From Actinomycetota bacterium (GTDB taxonomy: Bacteria; Actinomycetota; Actinomycetes; Nanopelagicales; Nanopelagicaceae), in contig RGYL01000016.1 in the NCBI GenBank assembly GCA_010032085.1, positions 1 to 11,611 of the forward strand: DNA of 11,611 nt. Reading direction: 5' to 3'. The notes beneath the pieces were generated by a model. It was given only the letters and a program-made list of their open reading frames with translations, was not told where the DNA came from and searched no databases. Position 1 is the stretch's first letter. The number at the start of each line of letters is the position of its first letter. Made by a program: the position numbers and the translations under genes. Positions 1 to 6,707 of this stretch are shown here, one piece after another.

Positions 1-11
1 GTGCCTTCCAT
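1..11 (-). CDS. atpE: ATP synthase F0 subunit c, first codons only (partial)
   Basis: Only the first three codons and part of a fourth are inside the window, reading Met-Glu-Gly followed by AC, so the fourth residue is Thr. This matches the usual actinobacterial subunit c N-terminus (Met-Glu-Gly-Ser/Thr). The gene lies directly after atpB, where atpE is expected. A purine-rich stretch containing AAAGG sits eight bases before the ATG on the minus strand and can serve as the ribosome binding site. The product would be the proteolipid of the membrane rotor ring. The identification rests on position, start signal and four residues; nothing of the membrane hairpin or the proton-binding carboxylate can be seen. 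Confidence 0.7.
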
Positions 12-47
12 GTTTCTTACCTTTCTTTCTTTTCCGTCTTTATCCCG

Positions 48-63
48 CATTCCATTTGGAATG
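48..63 (-). other. small hairpin in the atpB-atpE spacer
   Basis: CATTCC at 48-53 and GGAATG at 58-63 are perfect complements around a four-base loop, and two more G-C pairs (45-46 with 64-65) are possible across a bulged G at 47. It lies in the 63-base spacer between the atpB stop and the atpE start. No run of T follows it on the minus strand, so it is not an obvious terminator. Intercistronic structures near atpE influence translation or mRNA stability in some bacteria; a role here is inference only. Confidence 0.35.
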
Positions 64-74
64 GGAAACTCGTT

Positions 75-857
75 TTAGTGCTCATCCGCCAACGCTCCAG
101 TTATATATAGAGCAGTCAGTAAGGTGAAAATGTAAGCCTGTAGGCATTGGACCATGAATTCAAAGAAGGTCAGCGCGATCGCGACCACAAAGGAGAATGG
201 GCTTACCAACTTAAGGCCAACCACGCCGGCAAGAAGATGCTCGCCGCCCAAGATGAACACGAGTAGCAAGAGGTGGCCCGCGAACATATTTGCAAAGAGA
301 CGAAGGCTAAGTGTCATCGGACGAACGATGAAGTATGTTGCCAATTCCAATGGGGTAATAAGAATGTAAGCAGGTTTCGGAACTCCCGGAATGAACATGA
401 TTCCTTTTAGATAAGAAATTATTCCGTGTCGGCGTACTCCGATGTAGTGAAATACAAAGAATGTGATTGCGGCAAGTACATATGGGAACGAGACCCGCGA
501 CATGGTCGGGAATTGAATTAGCGGGACGATGCCAAAGACGTTGTTCACCAAAATAAAGGTAAAGAGAGTGAAGAGATATGGAACGAAGCGCATGAACTCG
601 TGCCCGATTACATCTCTTCCTAAATCGTTACGGACAAATCCATAGATGCTCTCGCCCGCAAATTGAAGTTTGGAGGGCACCAATGCAGATTTCCTTGATG
701 CCAGGATAAAGAAGATTGAGATCAGCGCTACCGATAAGAAAGCGAGCAAGATTGGTTTTGTGGCAAATGAGTTTCCATCAATAAATGGAGGGAGGTTGAA
801 ATCACCAGCGTCAGGAGGATTGAAGCCCTCATCTTTGACGCCTTCAGCATGGTCCAA
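75..857 (-). CDS. atpB: ATP synthase F0 subunit a
   Basis: Membrane stator subunit of F1F0 ATP synthase that forms the proton half-channels against the c ring. The 260-residue protein has five or six hydrophobic helices. Its key segment at residues 183-195 reads LSLRLFANMFAGH, in which Arg186 corresponds to the essential E. coli Arg210 and Gly194 to Gly218. Gln240 in the last helix corresponds to E. coli Gln252. Length and the roughly 32-residue lead before the first helix fit actinobacterial homologues. The start is TTG at 855-857: an in-frame TGA at 870-872 blocks extension and no in-frame ATG lies nearby. The binding site before it (GAAGAGA, seven bases away) is weak. It lies 43 bases after the atpI-like gene and 63 bases before atpE. 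The identity is secure; the start codon is less so. Confidence 0.96.
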   Translation of the reverse strand: MDHAEGVKDEGFNPPDAGDFNLPPFIDGNSFATKPILLAFLSVALISIFFILASRKSALVPSKLQFAGESIYGFVRNDLGRDVIGHEFMRFVPYLFTLFTFILVNNVFGIVPLIQFPTMSRVSFPYVLAAITFFVFHYIGVRRHGIISYLKGIMFIPGVPKPAYILITPLELATYFIVRPMTLSLRLFANMFAGHLLLLVFILGGEHLLAGVVGLKLVSPFSFVVAIALTFFEFMVQCLQAYIFTLLTALYITGALADEH

Positions 858-900
858 AATGCATTCTCTTCATTCTTGGGGGAATTCTTGCTGTTATCCA

Positions 901-1320
901 TCAACTCCTGCTTTCGGGTAGGGGTAACTGTAGCCGTAGCTTCAAGAAAGCACGCACTTCACCGCCCAACCAGGCGAAGGCGATGACCAGAGCGCAGACT
1001 CCGAACACTCGACGATCAACCGTTTCCGGAGAGGTGAGGCGAGTGACTGCGATTAGGAAGAGAGCCATGATGAAGAGTTTGGTGAAGTAGGAAAACATCG
1101 CAAGTGCCATTGTTGCAATCGGATGGGCATCTTTGGTGAAGCGAGCAACTAGTAATGAGACTGAAAAAAATATTACGACAGTGAAAGATGCAAGGAGCGC
1201 ACCAAAGAAACCACTCAAGCCCGAGAAAAACCAAGCAAGAATCATCGCCAGGATTGAAGCGATTGTTGATGGAATCGCCGCGCCTCGCCACATTGCTTGA
1301 TTCGATTTCGCCATATCCAT
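901..1320 (-). CDS. atpI: AtpI-like small membrane protein of the ATP synthase operon
   Basis: A 139-residue integral membrane protein with four predicted helices at about residues 14-34, 36-59, 67-92 and 104-124, and a short charged tail. The pattern Arg-Gly-Ala-Ala-x-Pro near the N-terminus and WLGGEVRAFL at 117-126 resemble the AtpI (ATP synthase protein I) proteins that actinobacteria encode just before atpB. AtpI is thought to help assemble the c ring or to carry Mg2+, and is usually dispensable; which role applies here cannot be told from sequence. Its ATG follows the stop of the wecA-like gene by two bases, with no clear Shine-Dalgarno motif, so translation is probably coupled. A second in-frame ATG lies two codons in. 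Similarity between members is low, so the call rests partly on context. Confidence 0.72.
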   Translation of the reverse strand: MDMAKSNQAMWRGAAIPSTIASILAMILAWFFSGLSGFFGALLASFTVVIFFSVSLLVARFTKDAHPIATMALAMFSYFTKLFIMALFLIAVTRLTSPETVDRRVFGVCALVIAFAWLGGEVRAFLKLRLQLPLPESRS

Positions 1321-1322
1321 AA

Positions 1323-2426
1323 TCAGATTCTTTGGCTTTGTTCAGTAATTGTTTGCTCAGTAATTTTTCGCTTGGTAATTGATATTGCAATCAAAAATAA
1401 AAATGGCCCGCTAAGCAGGGCTATCCATAACGGGATGAAAGCCGAGAGCATTGCCGGAATTGCCAACATCGAAGTTGCGAGATAGAGGATCACTGCTGTG
1501 CGCTGTTGTGAATTTCCGTACTTCATCAACTTGTGATGAAGATGCTCTTTATCTGGTGCGAATGGCGACTTTCCTCGCCTTATTCTCCGCAAAATCGCCA
1601 GCACAAAGTCCAACAATGGAACGGCAAGAACAGCAAAAGGTAAAAGTAGCGGCAAGAGCGCAGGGCCTATCTCCTCTGAAAATACTGCATTTGCATCAAT
1701 CTGGCCCATCAGTGTTATCGCAGAAGCGGCAAGCAATAAGCCGAGGAACATCGAACCCGAATCCCCCATAAATATCCGGGCCGGATAAATATTGTGGGGA
1801 AGAAATCCGAGGCATAGTCCAATCACAATGGCTGTGGCGAGGGAAGGCGCGCCAGCGCGACTAAAGCCATTTTCTACTGCAAGTAGGTAGGCGAATCCAA
1901 AGAATGAAGCGGCTGATATTGCAACAATGCCAGCAGCTAATCCATCTAAACCATCAACGAAATTGACGGCATTTATGATGATCATGACAACTAAAACTGT
2001 TAAAAGTTGTCCGATGTTTGCCGGCAAAATCAATATTCCATTTATCGGAAGCCAGAGAAGTTGGATACCAAAAAGTAGAAGTATTCCGGCGGCTAATCCC
2101 TGTCCGGCTAGTTTTGTGATTGCATCTAGCTCAAATCGATCATCCAAGATTCCAATAAAAAGTACAAAACTTGCTGCAAGAAAGATTCCTAAAAGTTCTC
2201 GACTATAAGACTTACCAACTAGCTCAAGATTTTGAACGGCCAACAAGGTGAGACCCATGGAAAGCCACATTGCGATACCGCCCCACCTTGCGGTCGCTTC
2301 CGTATGTATGTCGCGATCTCTTACCTGGGCGACCGCGCGATATTTGAGCGCCAAACGCTGCACAAGTGGGGTGAGCATGTAGGTAAGGGCAGCTGCAATA
2401 AGGAGTGTTAACGAATATTCGCGCAT
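1323..2426 (-). CDS. wecA: WecA/TagO-type polyprenyl-phosphate N-acetylhexosamine-1-phosphate transferase
   Basis: A member of the MraY/WecA superfamily, 367 residues and strongly hydrophobic with about ten or eleven membrane helices. It should transfer a sugar-1-phosphate, most likely GlcNAc-1-phosphate from UDP-GlcNAc, to polyprenyl phosphate on the cytoplasmic face, starting a wall-linked glycopolymer. Visible motifs are GILDD at residues 92-96 (Mg2+ site Asp95/Asp96), NAVNFVDGLDGL at 152-163, FMGDSGS at 219-225 and HLHH at 295-298. The His-x-His-His motif separates the WecA/TagO branch from MraY proper. The position just before the ATP synthase genes is the same as that of mycobacterial wecA. 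The ATG overlaps the glyA stop by one base (TAATG), implying coupling. Sugar specificity is inferred from the family. Confidence 0.88.
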   Translation of the reverse strand: MREYSLTLLIAAALTYMLTPLVQRLALKYRAVAQVRDRDIHTEATARWGGIAMWLSMGLTLLAVQNLELVGKSYSRELLGIFLAASFVLFIGILDDRFELDAITKLAGQGLAAGILLLFGIQLLWLPINGILILPANIGQLLTVLVVMIIINAVNFVDGLDGLAAGIVAISAASFFGFAYLLAVENGFSRAGAPSLATAIVIGLCLGFLPHNIYPARIFMGDSGSMFLGLLLAASAITLMGQIDANAVFSEEIGPALLPLLLPFAVLAVPLLDFVLAILRRIRRGKSPFAPDKEHLHHKLMKYGNSQQRTAVILYLATSMLAIPAMLSAFIPLWIALLSGPFLFLIAISITKRKITEQTITEQSQRI

Positions 2427-3688
2427 TAGCGTGGATAGACCGGGAACTTCGCGGTGAGAGCGTGCACCTCACTTCGAATCTGCGCAGCCTTTGCCTCATC
2501 TGCGCCATCTCTAATCGCCCGCGCAATGAGTGAGGCAATTTGTGGCATATCACTTGCCTTCATGCCTTGAGTAGTAACGGCTGGAGTTCCGACTCTTATG
2601 CCACTTGTAACAGCGGGGCTTTCTGGATCAAATGGGATGGCATTCTTATTTAAAGTTATTCCAGATCTACCGCAACGTTCATCGGCAACTTTTCCGTTGA
2701 TTCCAGTCTTCCTAATATCAATTAGCGCAAGGTGCGTATCGGTTCCTCCAGAGACCGCGCGCATTCCTTCGCTCTCAAGTGCATTCGCGAGAGCTTGGGC
2801 ATTCACAATTACCTGTTTTGCGTATGCCTGGTAAGAGCTTTGTTGGCACTCTTTAAGCGCAACCGCTTTTGCTGCAACAGCGCTCATGATCGGCCCACCC
2901 TGCATTCCCGGAAAGATCGCCTTATCAATTGCGGCTGCGTGCGCCTCTTTAGAGAGAATCATTCCGCCTCGTGGGCCGCGCAAAACTTTATGAGTGGTGA
3001 ATGAGACGACATCGGCAAATGGGACTGGGGATGGGATTGCTTTACCTGCGACTAATCCGATGAAGTGGGCGGCATCCACCCACATGATGGCACCGACCTC
3101 ATCACAGATTTCACGAATCCGCTGGAAATTAATCAACCGTGGGTAAGCCGTTGCACCTGAACAAATCATCTTTGGGCGAACGCGTTTTGCAATTTCAAGT
3201 AACTCGTCGTAATCGATTAACTCGTTATCTTGGCGAACGCCATAAGACTCAACATTGAACCACTTACCCGAAAAATTAACTTTCGAGCCATGAGTAAGGT
3301 GTCCGCCATGAGGAAGCGACATTGCAAGGACGGTATCGCCCGGTTTTGTAAATGCTTGGTAGACCGCAACATTCGCACTCGCACCCGAGTGTGGCTGTAG
3401 GTTCGCATGTTCGGCTCCGAATAATTCCTTAGCCCGCTGGATTCCAATTACTTCAGCCTTATCGACTTCTTCACAACCACCGTAATATCGCTTGCCAGGA
3501 TAACCCTCTGCATATTTATTTGAAAGCGTAGAACCTAGAGCAGCTAAGACTGCAGGAGAAGTGAAATTCTCACTTGCAATTAACTGGATGTTTTTCCGCT
3601 GGCGCTCTAACTCAGAGAGAAGGATTGCTGCGATATCGGGATCTTGCGCCTGTAATTGCTCAAAATCTGCGCCGAAGAATTGCGACAT
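2426..3688 (-). CDS. glyA: serine hydroxymethyltransferase
   Basis: A PLP enzyme (420 residues, full length) that interconverts serine and glycine while loading one-carbon units on tetrahydrofolate, in the cytosol. Recognisable blocks are IQLIASENF at 34-42, NKYAEGYPGKRYYGGCEEVD at 57-76, LQPHSGASAN at 97-106, Asp205 (PLP pyridine contact) and His208, and Lys234 in TTHK (Schiff-base lysine). The Asp-to-Lys distance of 29 equals that of E. coli (Asp200/Lys229). Near the lysine the sequence is SFTTHKVLRGPRGG, with Phe and Val where family signatures mostly have small residues and Ser/Thr. The ATG is preceded by AGGA seven bases away, which overlaps the stop of the upstream gene (TAGGA). Located between the Sua5-like gene and wecA, the usual actinobacterial place. 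Confidence 0.96.
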   Translation of the reverse strand: MSQFFGADFEQLQAQDPDIAAILLSELERQRKNIQLIASENFTSPAVLAALGSTLSNKYAEGYPGKRYYGGCEEVDKAEVIGIQRAKELFGAEHANLQPHSGASANVAVYQAFTKPGDTVLAMSLPHGGHLTHGSKVNFSGKWFNVESYGVRQDNELIDYDELLEIAKRVRPKMICSGATAYPRLINFQRIREICDEVGAIMWVDAAHFIGLVAGKAIPSPVPFADVVSFTTHKVLRGPRGGMILSKEAHAAAIDKAIFPGMQGGPIMSAVAAKAVALKECQQSSYQAYAKQVIVNAQALANALESEGMRAVSGGTDTHLALIDIRKTGINGKVADERCGRSGITLNKNAIPFDPESPAVTSGIRVGTPAVTTQGMKASDMPQIASLIARAIRDGADEAKAAQIRSEVHALTAKFPVYPR

Positions 3689-3697
3689 ACGTGAATC

Positions 3698-4354
3698 CTA
3701 GGCGGGGACGGCAATATTCGGGGTGACCGTGCGTAAATCGGCGAGTGATATTGCTCCCGCGCGCTTAAGCGTTACCCCATCTGATTTCACAGAAATAACA
3801 GTGCTCAACAGGCCTTCCGGCAATTCTCCAGCATCAAAGAAAAATGCATAATCCGCATCTAGGGCCGGAAATAAAGAGCCTTTTCGCTTTGCTGCTTGAC
3901 CGGCGCGCGTTGCAGCAGCAATTGCCAACGGTCCAGCGCTAAGTGATACCGCACGAAGGAATTTTGCTGAGGGAACTCGAATCGCAATCTCATCTAAAGA
4001 TCTCGCATCTCCAAGATCCCAAACTAAACCTTGTGCCGGCGCAATATTTACTGTTAATAACCCCGGCCAGAATTTCTCACAAATACTTGTAATTGTTGGA
4101 CCAAATTCATGTGTGATACCTGTTGCAGTTTTTACATCGCCAACTATTACCTGCGCGGCAACTCCAAGTGTATCACCACGAAGTATGTGCATCTTCTTAA
4201 CAGCGCCGTGATTAAATGCATCGGCGACAAAAACGTATGCATGTTCAGCCGGAGCAATTATTAATCTGCCTTCACGGAGCGCATCGACCGCCCGCGCTAC
4301 ATTTGTTTCAAAATTTACATCTTGAGAATCGGATATCTCTATTCGCTCCGCCAT
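3698..4354 (-). CDS. Sua5/YrdC/YwlC-family protein, divergent (threonylcarbamoyl-AMP synthase-like)
   Basis: Family members (TsaC/Sua5) make threonylcarbamoyl-AMP from threonine, bicarbonate and ATP for t6A in tRNA. This 218-residue protein sits right after prmC, the normal actinobacterial location, and retains family scaffold features: FWPGLLT at 95-101, WDLGD at 112-116, IAIRVP at 123-128, and STVISV with LKRAGAIS near the end. The usual ligand-binding blocks are altered: PAEHAYVF at 35-42 where PT[DE]TVYG is normal; LRGDTLG at 58-64 where the Lys-x-Arg block is normal; IAAATRAG at 145-152 where the SSAN-x-SG block is normal. The frame is intact and codon use looks like its neighbours. TAG of prmC is followed directly by this ATG, with AAAGG nine bases upstream. 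Family membership is clear; synthase activity is doubtful. Confidence 0.85.
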   Translation of the reverse strand: MAERIEISDSQDVNFETNVARAVDALREGRLIIAPAEHAYVFVADAFNHGAVKKMHILRGDTLGVAAQVIVGDVKTATGITHEFGPTITSICEKFWPGLLTVNIAPAQGLVWDLGDARSLDEIAIRVPSAKFLRAVSLSAGPLAIAAATRAGQAAKRKGSLFPALDADYAFFFDAGELPEGLLSTVISVKSDGVTLKRAGAISLADLRTVTPNIAVPA

Positions 4355-5215
4355 CTAGCTAACCTTTCGCGCGCTAATCCAGCGCGGCCGTTCATTAAGA
4401 TCTAAGAAATTAGAAATTTCAGTGAAGTCGGAGCGCAGTATTGAGGCGATCGCTTCTGCTTGGCTTTCATGATGCTCAATTAAGAACATTCCACCAGCTT
4501 TCAAAATTCGAGTGGCAGTCTCAATAAATCTTGCGGGCTCCTCTAACCCGGCAATCCCCCCGTAGAGCGCGCTACGCGGCTCAAAACTAACCACCTCGCG
4601 CGGTAACTCGGCTCCCTCCGGAATATAAGGTGGATTCGCCACAACTAAATCACACTTAACATCAATTAGCGCTGTAGCTACATCACTCTTTATAACTCGC
4701 ACATCAACATCATGTTTAGCGATATTTCGCTCTAGCCAAGTAATCGCGCCTGCTTCTCGCTCGACTGCAACGACTTGTACCGGCATCCCGCGACGCTTTG
4801 CCTCATCGGCAATTGAGATAGCAATAGCTCCACTTCCGGCGCCTAGATCCACAACGGAAGTTCGCGCATTGTTTCGCCAATTCGGCCCAGATTGGATTCG
4901 CTCGATTTCAACTAAAGCTGCATCAACTAGTAATTCGGTTTCTGGTCTTGGGATTAATACCCCGGGCCCGACTTCAAAAGTTAGATATCGAAAGTGCGCC
5001 TCGCCTGTTATGTATTGCAACGGCTTTCCAGATTTTCGCATCGCAAGTAAGTTCAAAAATTCTTCCTCTTGCTCGCTAGTAAAGCTGAACTCTTTAGCGT
5101 GCAACTCCATCCGGCCCACTCCAAGGACAAAAGCAGCCAACAATTCCGCATCAACTTCAGAGATGGAAACTTCTGAAAGTTCGTTGCGCGCTGCTCGCAA
5201 TCTCTCCTTAAGCAT
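4355..5215 (-). CDS. prmC: peptide chain release factor N5-glutamine methyltransferase
   Basis: SAM-dependent enzyme that methylates the Gln of the GGQ motif in RF1 and RF2, raising termination efficiency. The 286-residue protein has an N-terminal helical domain (about 1-80, including PLQYITGEAHF at 65-75), IPRPETE at 88-94, the SAM-binding loop DLGAGSGAI at 123-131, the catalytic NPPY at 194-197 and FEPRSALYGG at 211-220, all typical of PrmC. Its substrate is encoded immediately upstream by prfA, whose stop lies three bases before this ATG. A strong GGAGG (plus-strand 5224-5228) is eight bases before the ATG and lies inside the last codons of prfA, fixing the start. No missing catalytic residue was seen. 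Confidence 0.96.
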   Translation of the reverse strand: MLKERLRAARNELSEVSISEVDAELLAAFVLGVGRMELHAKEFSFTSEQEEEFLNLLAMRKSGKPLQYITGEAHFRYLTFEVGPGVLIPRPETELLVDAALVEIERIQSGPNWRNNARTSVVDLGAGSGAIAISIADEAKRRGMPVQVVAVEREAGAITWLERNIAKHDVDVRVIKSDVATALIDVKCDLVVANPPYIPEGAELPREVVSFEPRSALYGGIAGLEEPARFIETATRILKAGGMFLIEHHESQAEAIASILRSDFTEISNFLDLNERPRWISARKVS

Positions 5216-5218
5216 GGG

Positions 5219-6313
5219 TTATGCCTCCGCAGCTGCCAACTTCTCAGCCTTATCGGCATCAAGAAGAGATTTGATCACATCATCCAATTCGCCATTAATA
5301 ACCGCATCTAGATTATTTGCTTTGAAGTTAACGCGATGATCAGTTAACCGATTTTCTGGGAAGTTATAGGTTCGAATTCGCTCAGAGCGATCTACAGTTC
5401 TTACCTGTGATTTTCTAGTAGCTGCAGCTTCCGCATCGGCCGCTTCTTGGGCGGCGGCAAGTAGGCGAGCGCGCAAAATGCGAAGCGCCGACTCTTTATT
5501 CTGTAATTGGCTCTTCTCATTCTGGCAAGAGACCACGATTCCGGTAGGCAGATGGGTAATTCGCACAGCTGAATCGGTTGTATTCACGCTCTGGCCACCC
5601 GGTCCAGATGAACGATAAACATCAATTCGAAGTTCATTCATATTCACTTGAACATCAATTTCCTCCGCTTCGGGAAGAACTAAAACTCCAGCGGCTGAAG
5701 TGTGAATTCGCCCCTGTGATTCAGTCTCAGGAACGCGTTGGACTCGGTGAACTCCACCTTCAAACTTCAATTTTGCAAAAGGCGCACTTCCCGGTTCCGC
5801 ATTACCGCGCGACTTAACGGCAACCGATACATCTTTATAACCACCGAGATCACTCTCTGTTGCATCGATAATCTCAGTCTTCCAACCTTGCTTTTCGGCA
5901 TAGCGCAAATACATACGCAGTAAATCTCCGGCGAAGAGCGCCGACTCATCACCGCCAGCGCCAGCTTTAATTTCCAAAATAACATCTCGATCATCATTTG
6001 GATCACGAGGTAGTAATAACTCCTCGAGAATCTCACCCGCGCTATTGAGCGCTGCCTCCATCGCCGGAATCTCACTTGCAAATTCGGGATCAACGCCCGC
6101 CAATTCTCGTGCAGCCTTTAAATCCTCATCGCACTTCTTGTAGTTGCGATAGCCGGCAATGATTGGACCAAGCTGGGCATAACGCTTTCCTAGTTTGCGC
6201 GCTTTTCCTTGGTCGGAGTGGATAGATGGATCTGCCATCTGGGATTCCAGCGCTTCATACTCTTTTAATATCTCAGGCATCGAGGCAAACCGATCGCCTT
6301 CGGGCTTCTTCAT
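5219..6313 (-). CDS. prfA: peptide chain release factor 1
   Basis: Class I release factor that reads UAA and UAG in the ribosomal A site and triggers hydrolysis of peptidyl-tRNA. Length of 364 residues is normal. The stop-codon-reading tripeptide is Pro-Glu-Thr at 195-197 in VQRVPETESQGR, of the RF1 Pro-x-Thr type rather than the SPF of RF2. The catalytic GGQ is at 239-241, followed by SVNTTDSAVRITHLPTGIV. GAGAGGAG lies five bases before the ATG, supporting this start over the in-frame Met12, which has no binding site. A terminator lies just upstream, so transcription must come from read-through or from a promoter I cannot identify. Cotranscription with prmC is likely. Confidence 0.97.
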   Translation of the reverse strand: MKKPEGDRFASMPEILKEYEALESQMADPSIHSDQGKARKLGKRYAQLGPIIAGYRNYKKCDEDLKAARELAGVDPEFASEIPAMEAALNSAGEILEELLLPRDPNDDRDVILEIKAGAGGDESALFAGDLLRMYLRYAEKQGWKTEIIDATESDLGGYKDVSVAVKSRGNAEPGSAPFAKLKFEGGVHRVQRVPETESQGRIHTSAAGVLVLPEAEEIDVQVNMNELRIDVYRSSGPGGQSVNTTDSAVRITHLPTGIVVSCQNEKSQLQNKESALRILRARLLAAAQEAADAEAAATRKSQVRTVDRSERIRTYNFPENRLTDHRVNFKANNLDAVINGELDDVIKSLLDADKAEKLAAAEA

Positions 6314-6346
6314 CTCTCAACTCCTCTCTACTTTTCTGGTGCGGAT

Positions 6347-6389
6347 AAAGAAAAGAGACCGCTACCCAAATTTAGGGTGCGGCCTCTCT
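6347..6389 (-). terminator. intrinsic terminator after rpmE
   Basis: On the minus strand, arms at 6385-6389, 6379-6382 and 6375-6378 pair with 6354-6358, 6359-6362 and 6364-6367 to give 13 base pairs (AGAGA/TCTCT, CCGC/GCGG, ACCC/GGGT), with two unpaired bases on one side, one on the other, and a seven-base AT loop. The final pair is followed by TTTCTTT, the expected uridine-rich run in the minus-strand transcript. On the plus strand the hairpin is followed by AACGAAAGC, so it should act only for minus-strand genes. It starts nine bases after the rpmE stop. The bulges and the interrupted U run suggest it may be partial. Confidence 0.75.
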
Positions 6390-6397
6390 AACGAAAG

Positions 6398-6619
6398 CTA
6401 CTTCTTGTTTGGCTTTGCCTTCTGAATACGCTCTTGGAACTTCGCTACGCGTCCACCAGTATCTAGGATGCGCTGCTTTCCAGTGTAGAAGGGATGGCAG
6501 ACCGAGCAGACTTCAACAAAGAGTGAGCCGGTCTCGATAGTGGAGCGAGTCTTAAAGGTCTCGCCGCAACCACATGTAACAGTGGTCTCGCCATAATTTG
6601 GATGAATATCGTTCTTCAT
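6398..6619 (-). CDS. rpmE: 50S ribosomal protein bL31, zinc-binding type
   Basis: Small protein of the large ribosomal subunit, at the intersubunit bridge near the central protuberance. The 73 residues begin MKNDIHPNYG and include HPFYTGKQ at 42-49, both hallmarks of bL31. Cysteines at 16, 18, 38 and 41 (CGC and CSVC) mark the zinc-binding form, as opposed to the cysteine-free paralogue that replaces it under zinc shortage in many actinobacteria. The C-terminus is basic. AAGGAG lies six bases before the ATG, one of the strongest start signals in the window. It follows rho by 88 bases that can fold into a leader and is followed by a terminator, so it may form a separate transcription unit or the end of a rho-rpmE unit. 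Confidence 0.97.
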   Translation of the reverse strand: MKNDIHPNYGETTVTCGCGETFKTRSTIETGSLFVEVCSVCHPFYTGKQRILDTGGRVAKFQERIQKAKPNKK

Positions 6620-6639
6620 TTTCTCTCCTTAAGTTGCTG

Positions 6640-6689
6640 GGTCCAATCTCGATTAGGAGTTTGGTGAACCAGCGGATGCGTAGGTTACC
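6640..6689 (-). promoter_or_regulatory. possible structured mRNA leader of rpmE
   Basis: Two mutually exclusive hairpins can be drawn in the minus-strand transcript just before rpmE. Hairpin A pairs GGU, CCAA and CUC (6670-6657) with GAG, UUGG and ACC (6651... 6640; stem bases 6640-6646 and 6648-6650), with an A-A mismatch, a three-base bulge and a six-base loop. Hairpin B pairs GGUAACC (6689-6683) with GGUUCACC (6670-6663) with one bulged C. Both use 6663-6670. The CUCCU at 6659-6655 is complementary to the AGGAG of the rpmE binding site. Autogenous control of rpmE by bL31 is known in E. coli and leader motifs have been proposed in other phyla; that this is one of them is inference. One base of the hairpin A 3' arm lies at 6650 and its loop spans 6651-6656. 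Confidence 0.4.
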
Positions 6690-6707
6690 CGGGCTAGCGC
6701 TAAAGGG

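Noticed and set aside
1326..1370. Short repeat in the last residues of the WecA-like protein (Ile-Thr-Glu-Gln twice)
   Set aside because: Only two copies of four residues at a non-conserved cytoplasmic tail; ordinary tail drift rather than a functional repeat.
4869..5339. 156-codon open frame on the plus strand across prmC and the end of prfA
   Set aside because: It lies wholly antisense to two secure conserved genes, has no recognisable domain, is rich in Ser/Asn/Arg as expected for an opposite-frame shadow, and has no convincing binding site.
5723..5731. Pro-Glu-Thr instead of Pro-Ala-Thr in the stop-codon recognition loop of RF1
   Set aside because: The middle residue of the RF1 Pro-x-Thr tripeptide varies naturally and Glu is common; no change in codon reading is implied.
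6695..6702. TAGCGCTA palindrome after the rho stop as part of a terminator
   Set aside because: It is too short to form a hairpin with a loop, no T run follows on the minus strand, and the neighbouring AGCCC copies are direct rather than inverted.
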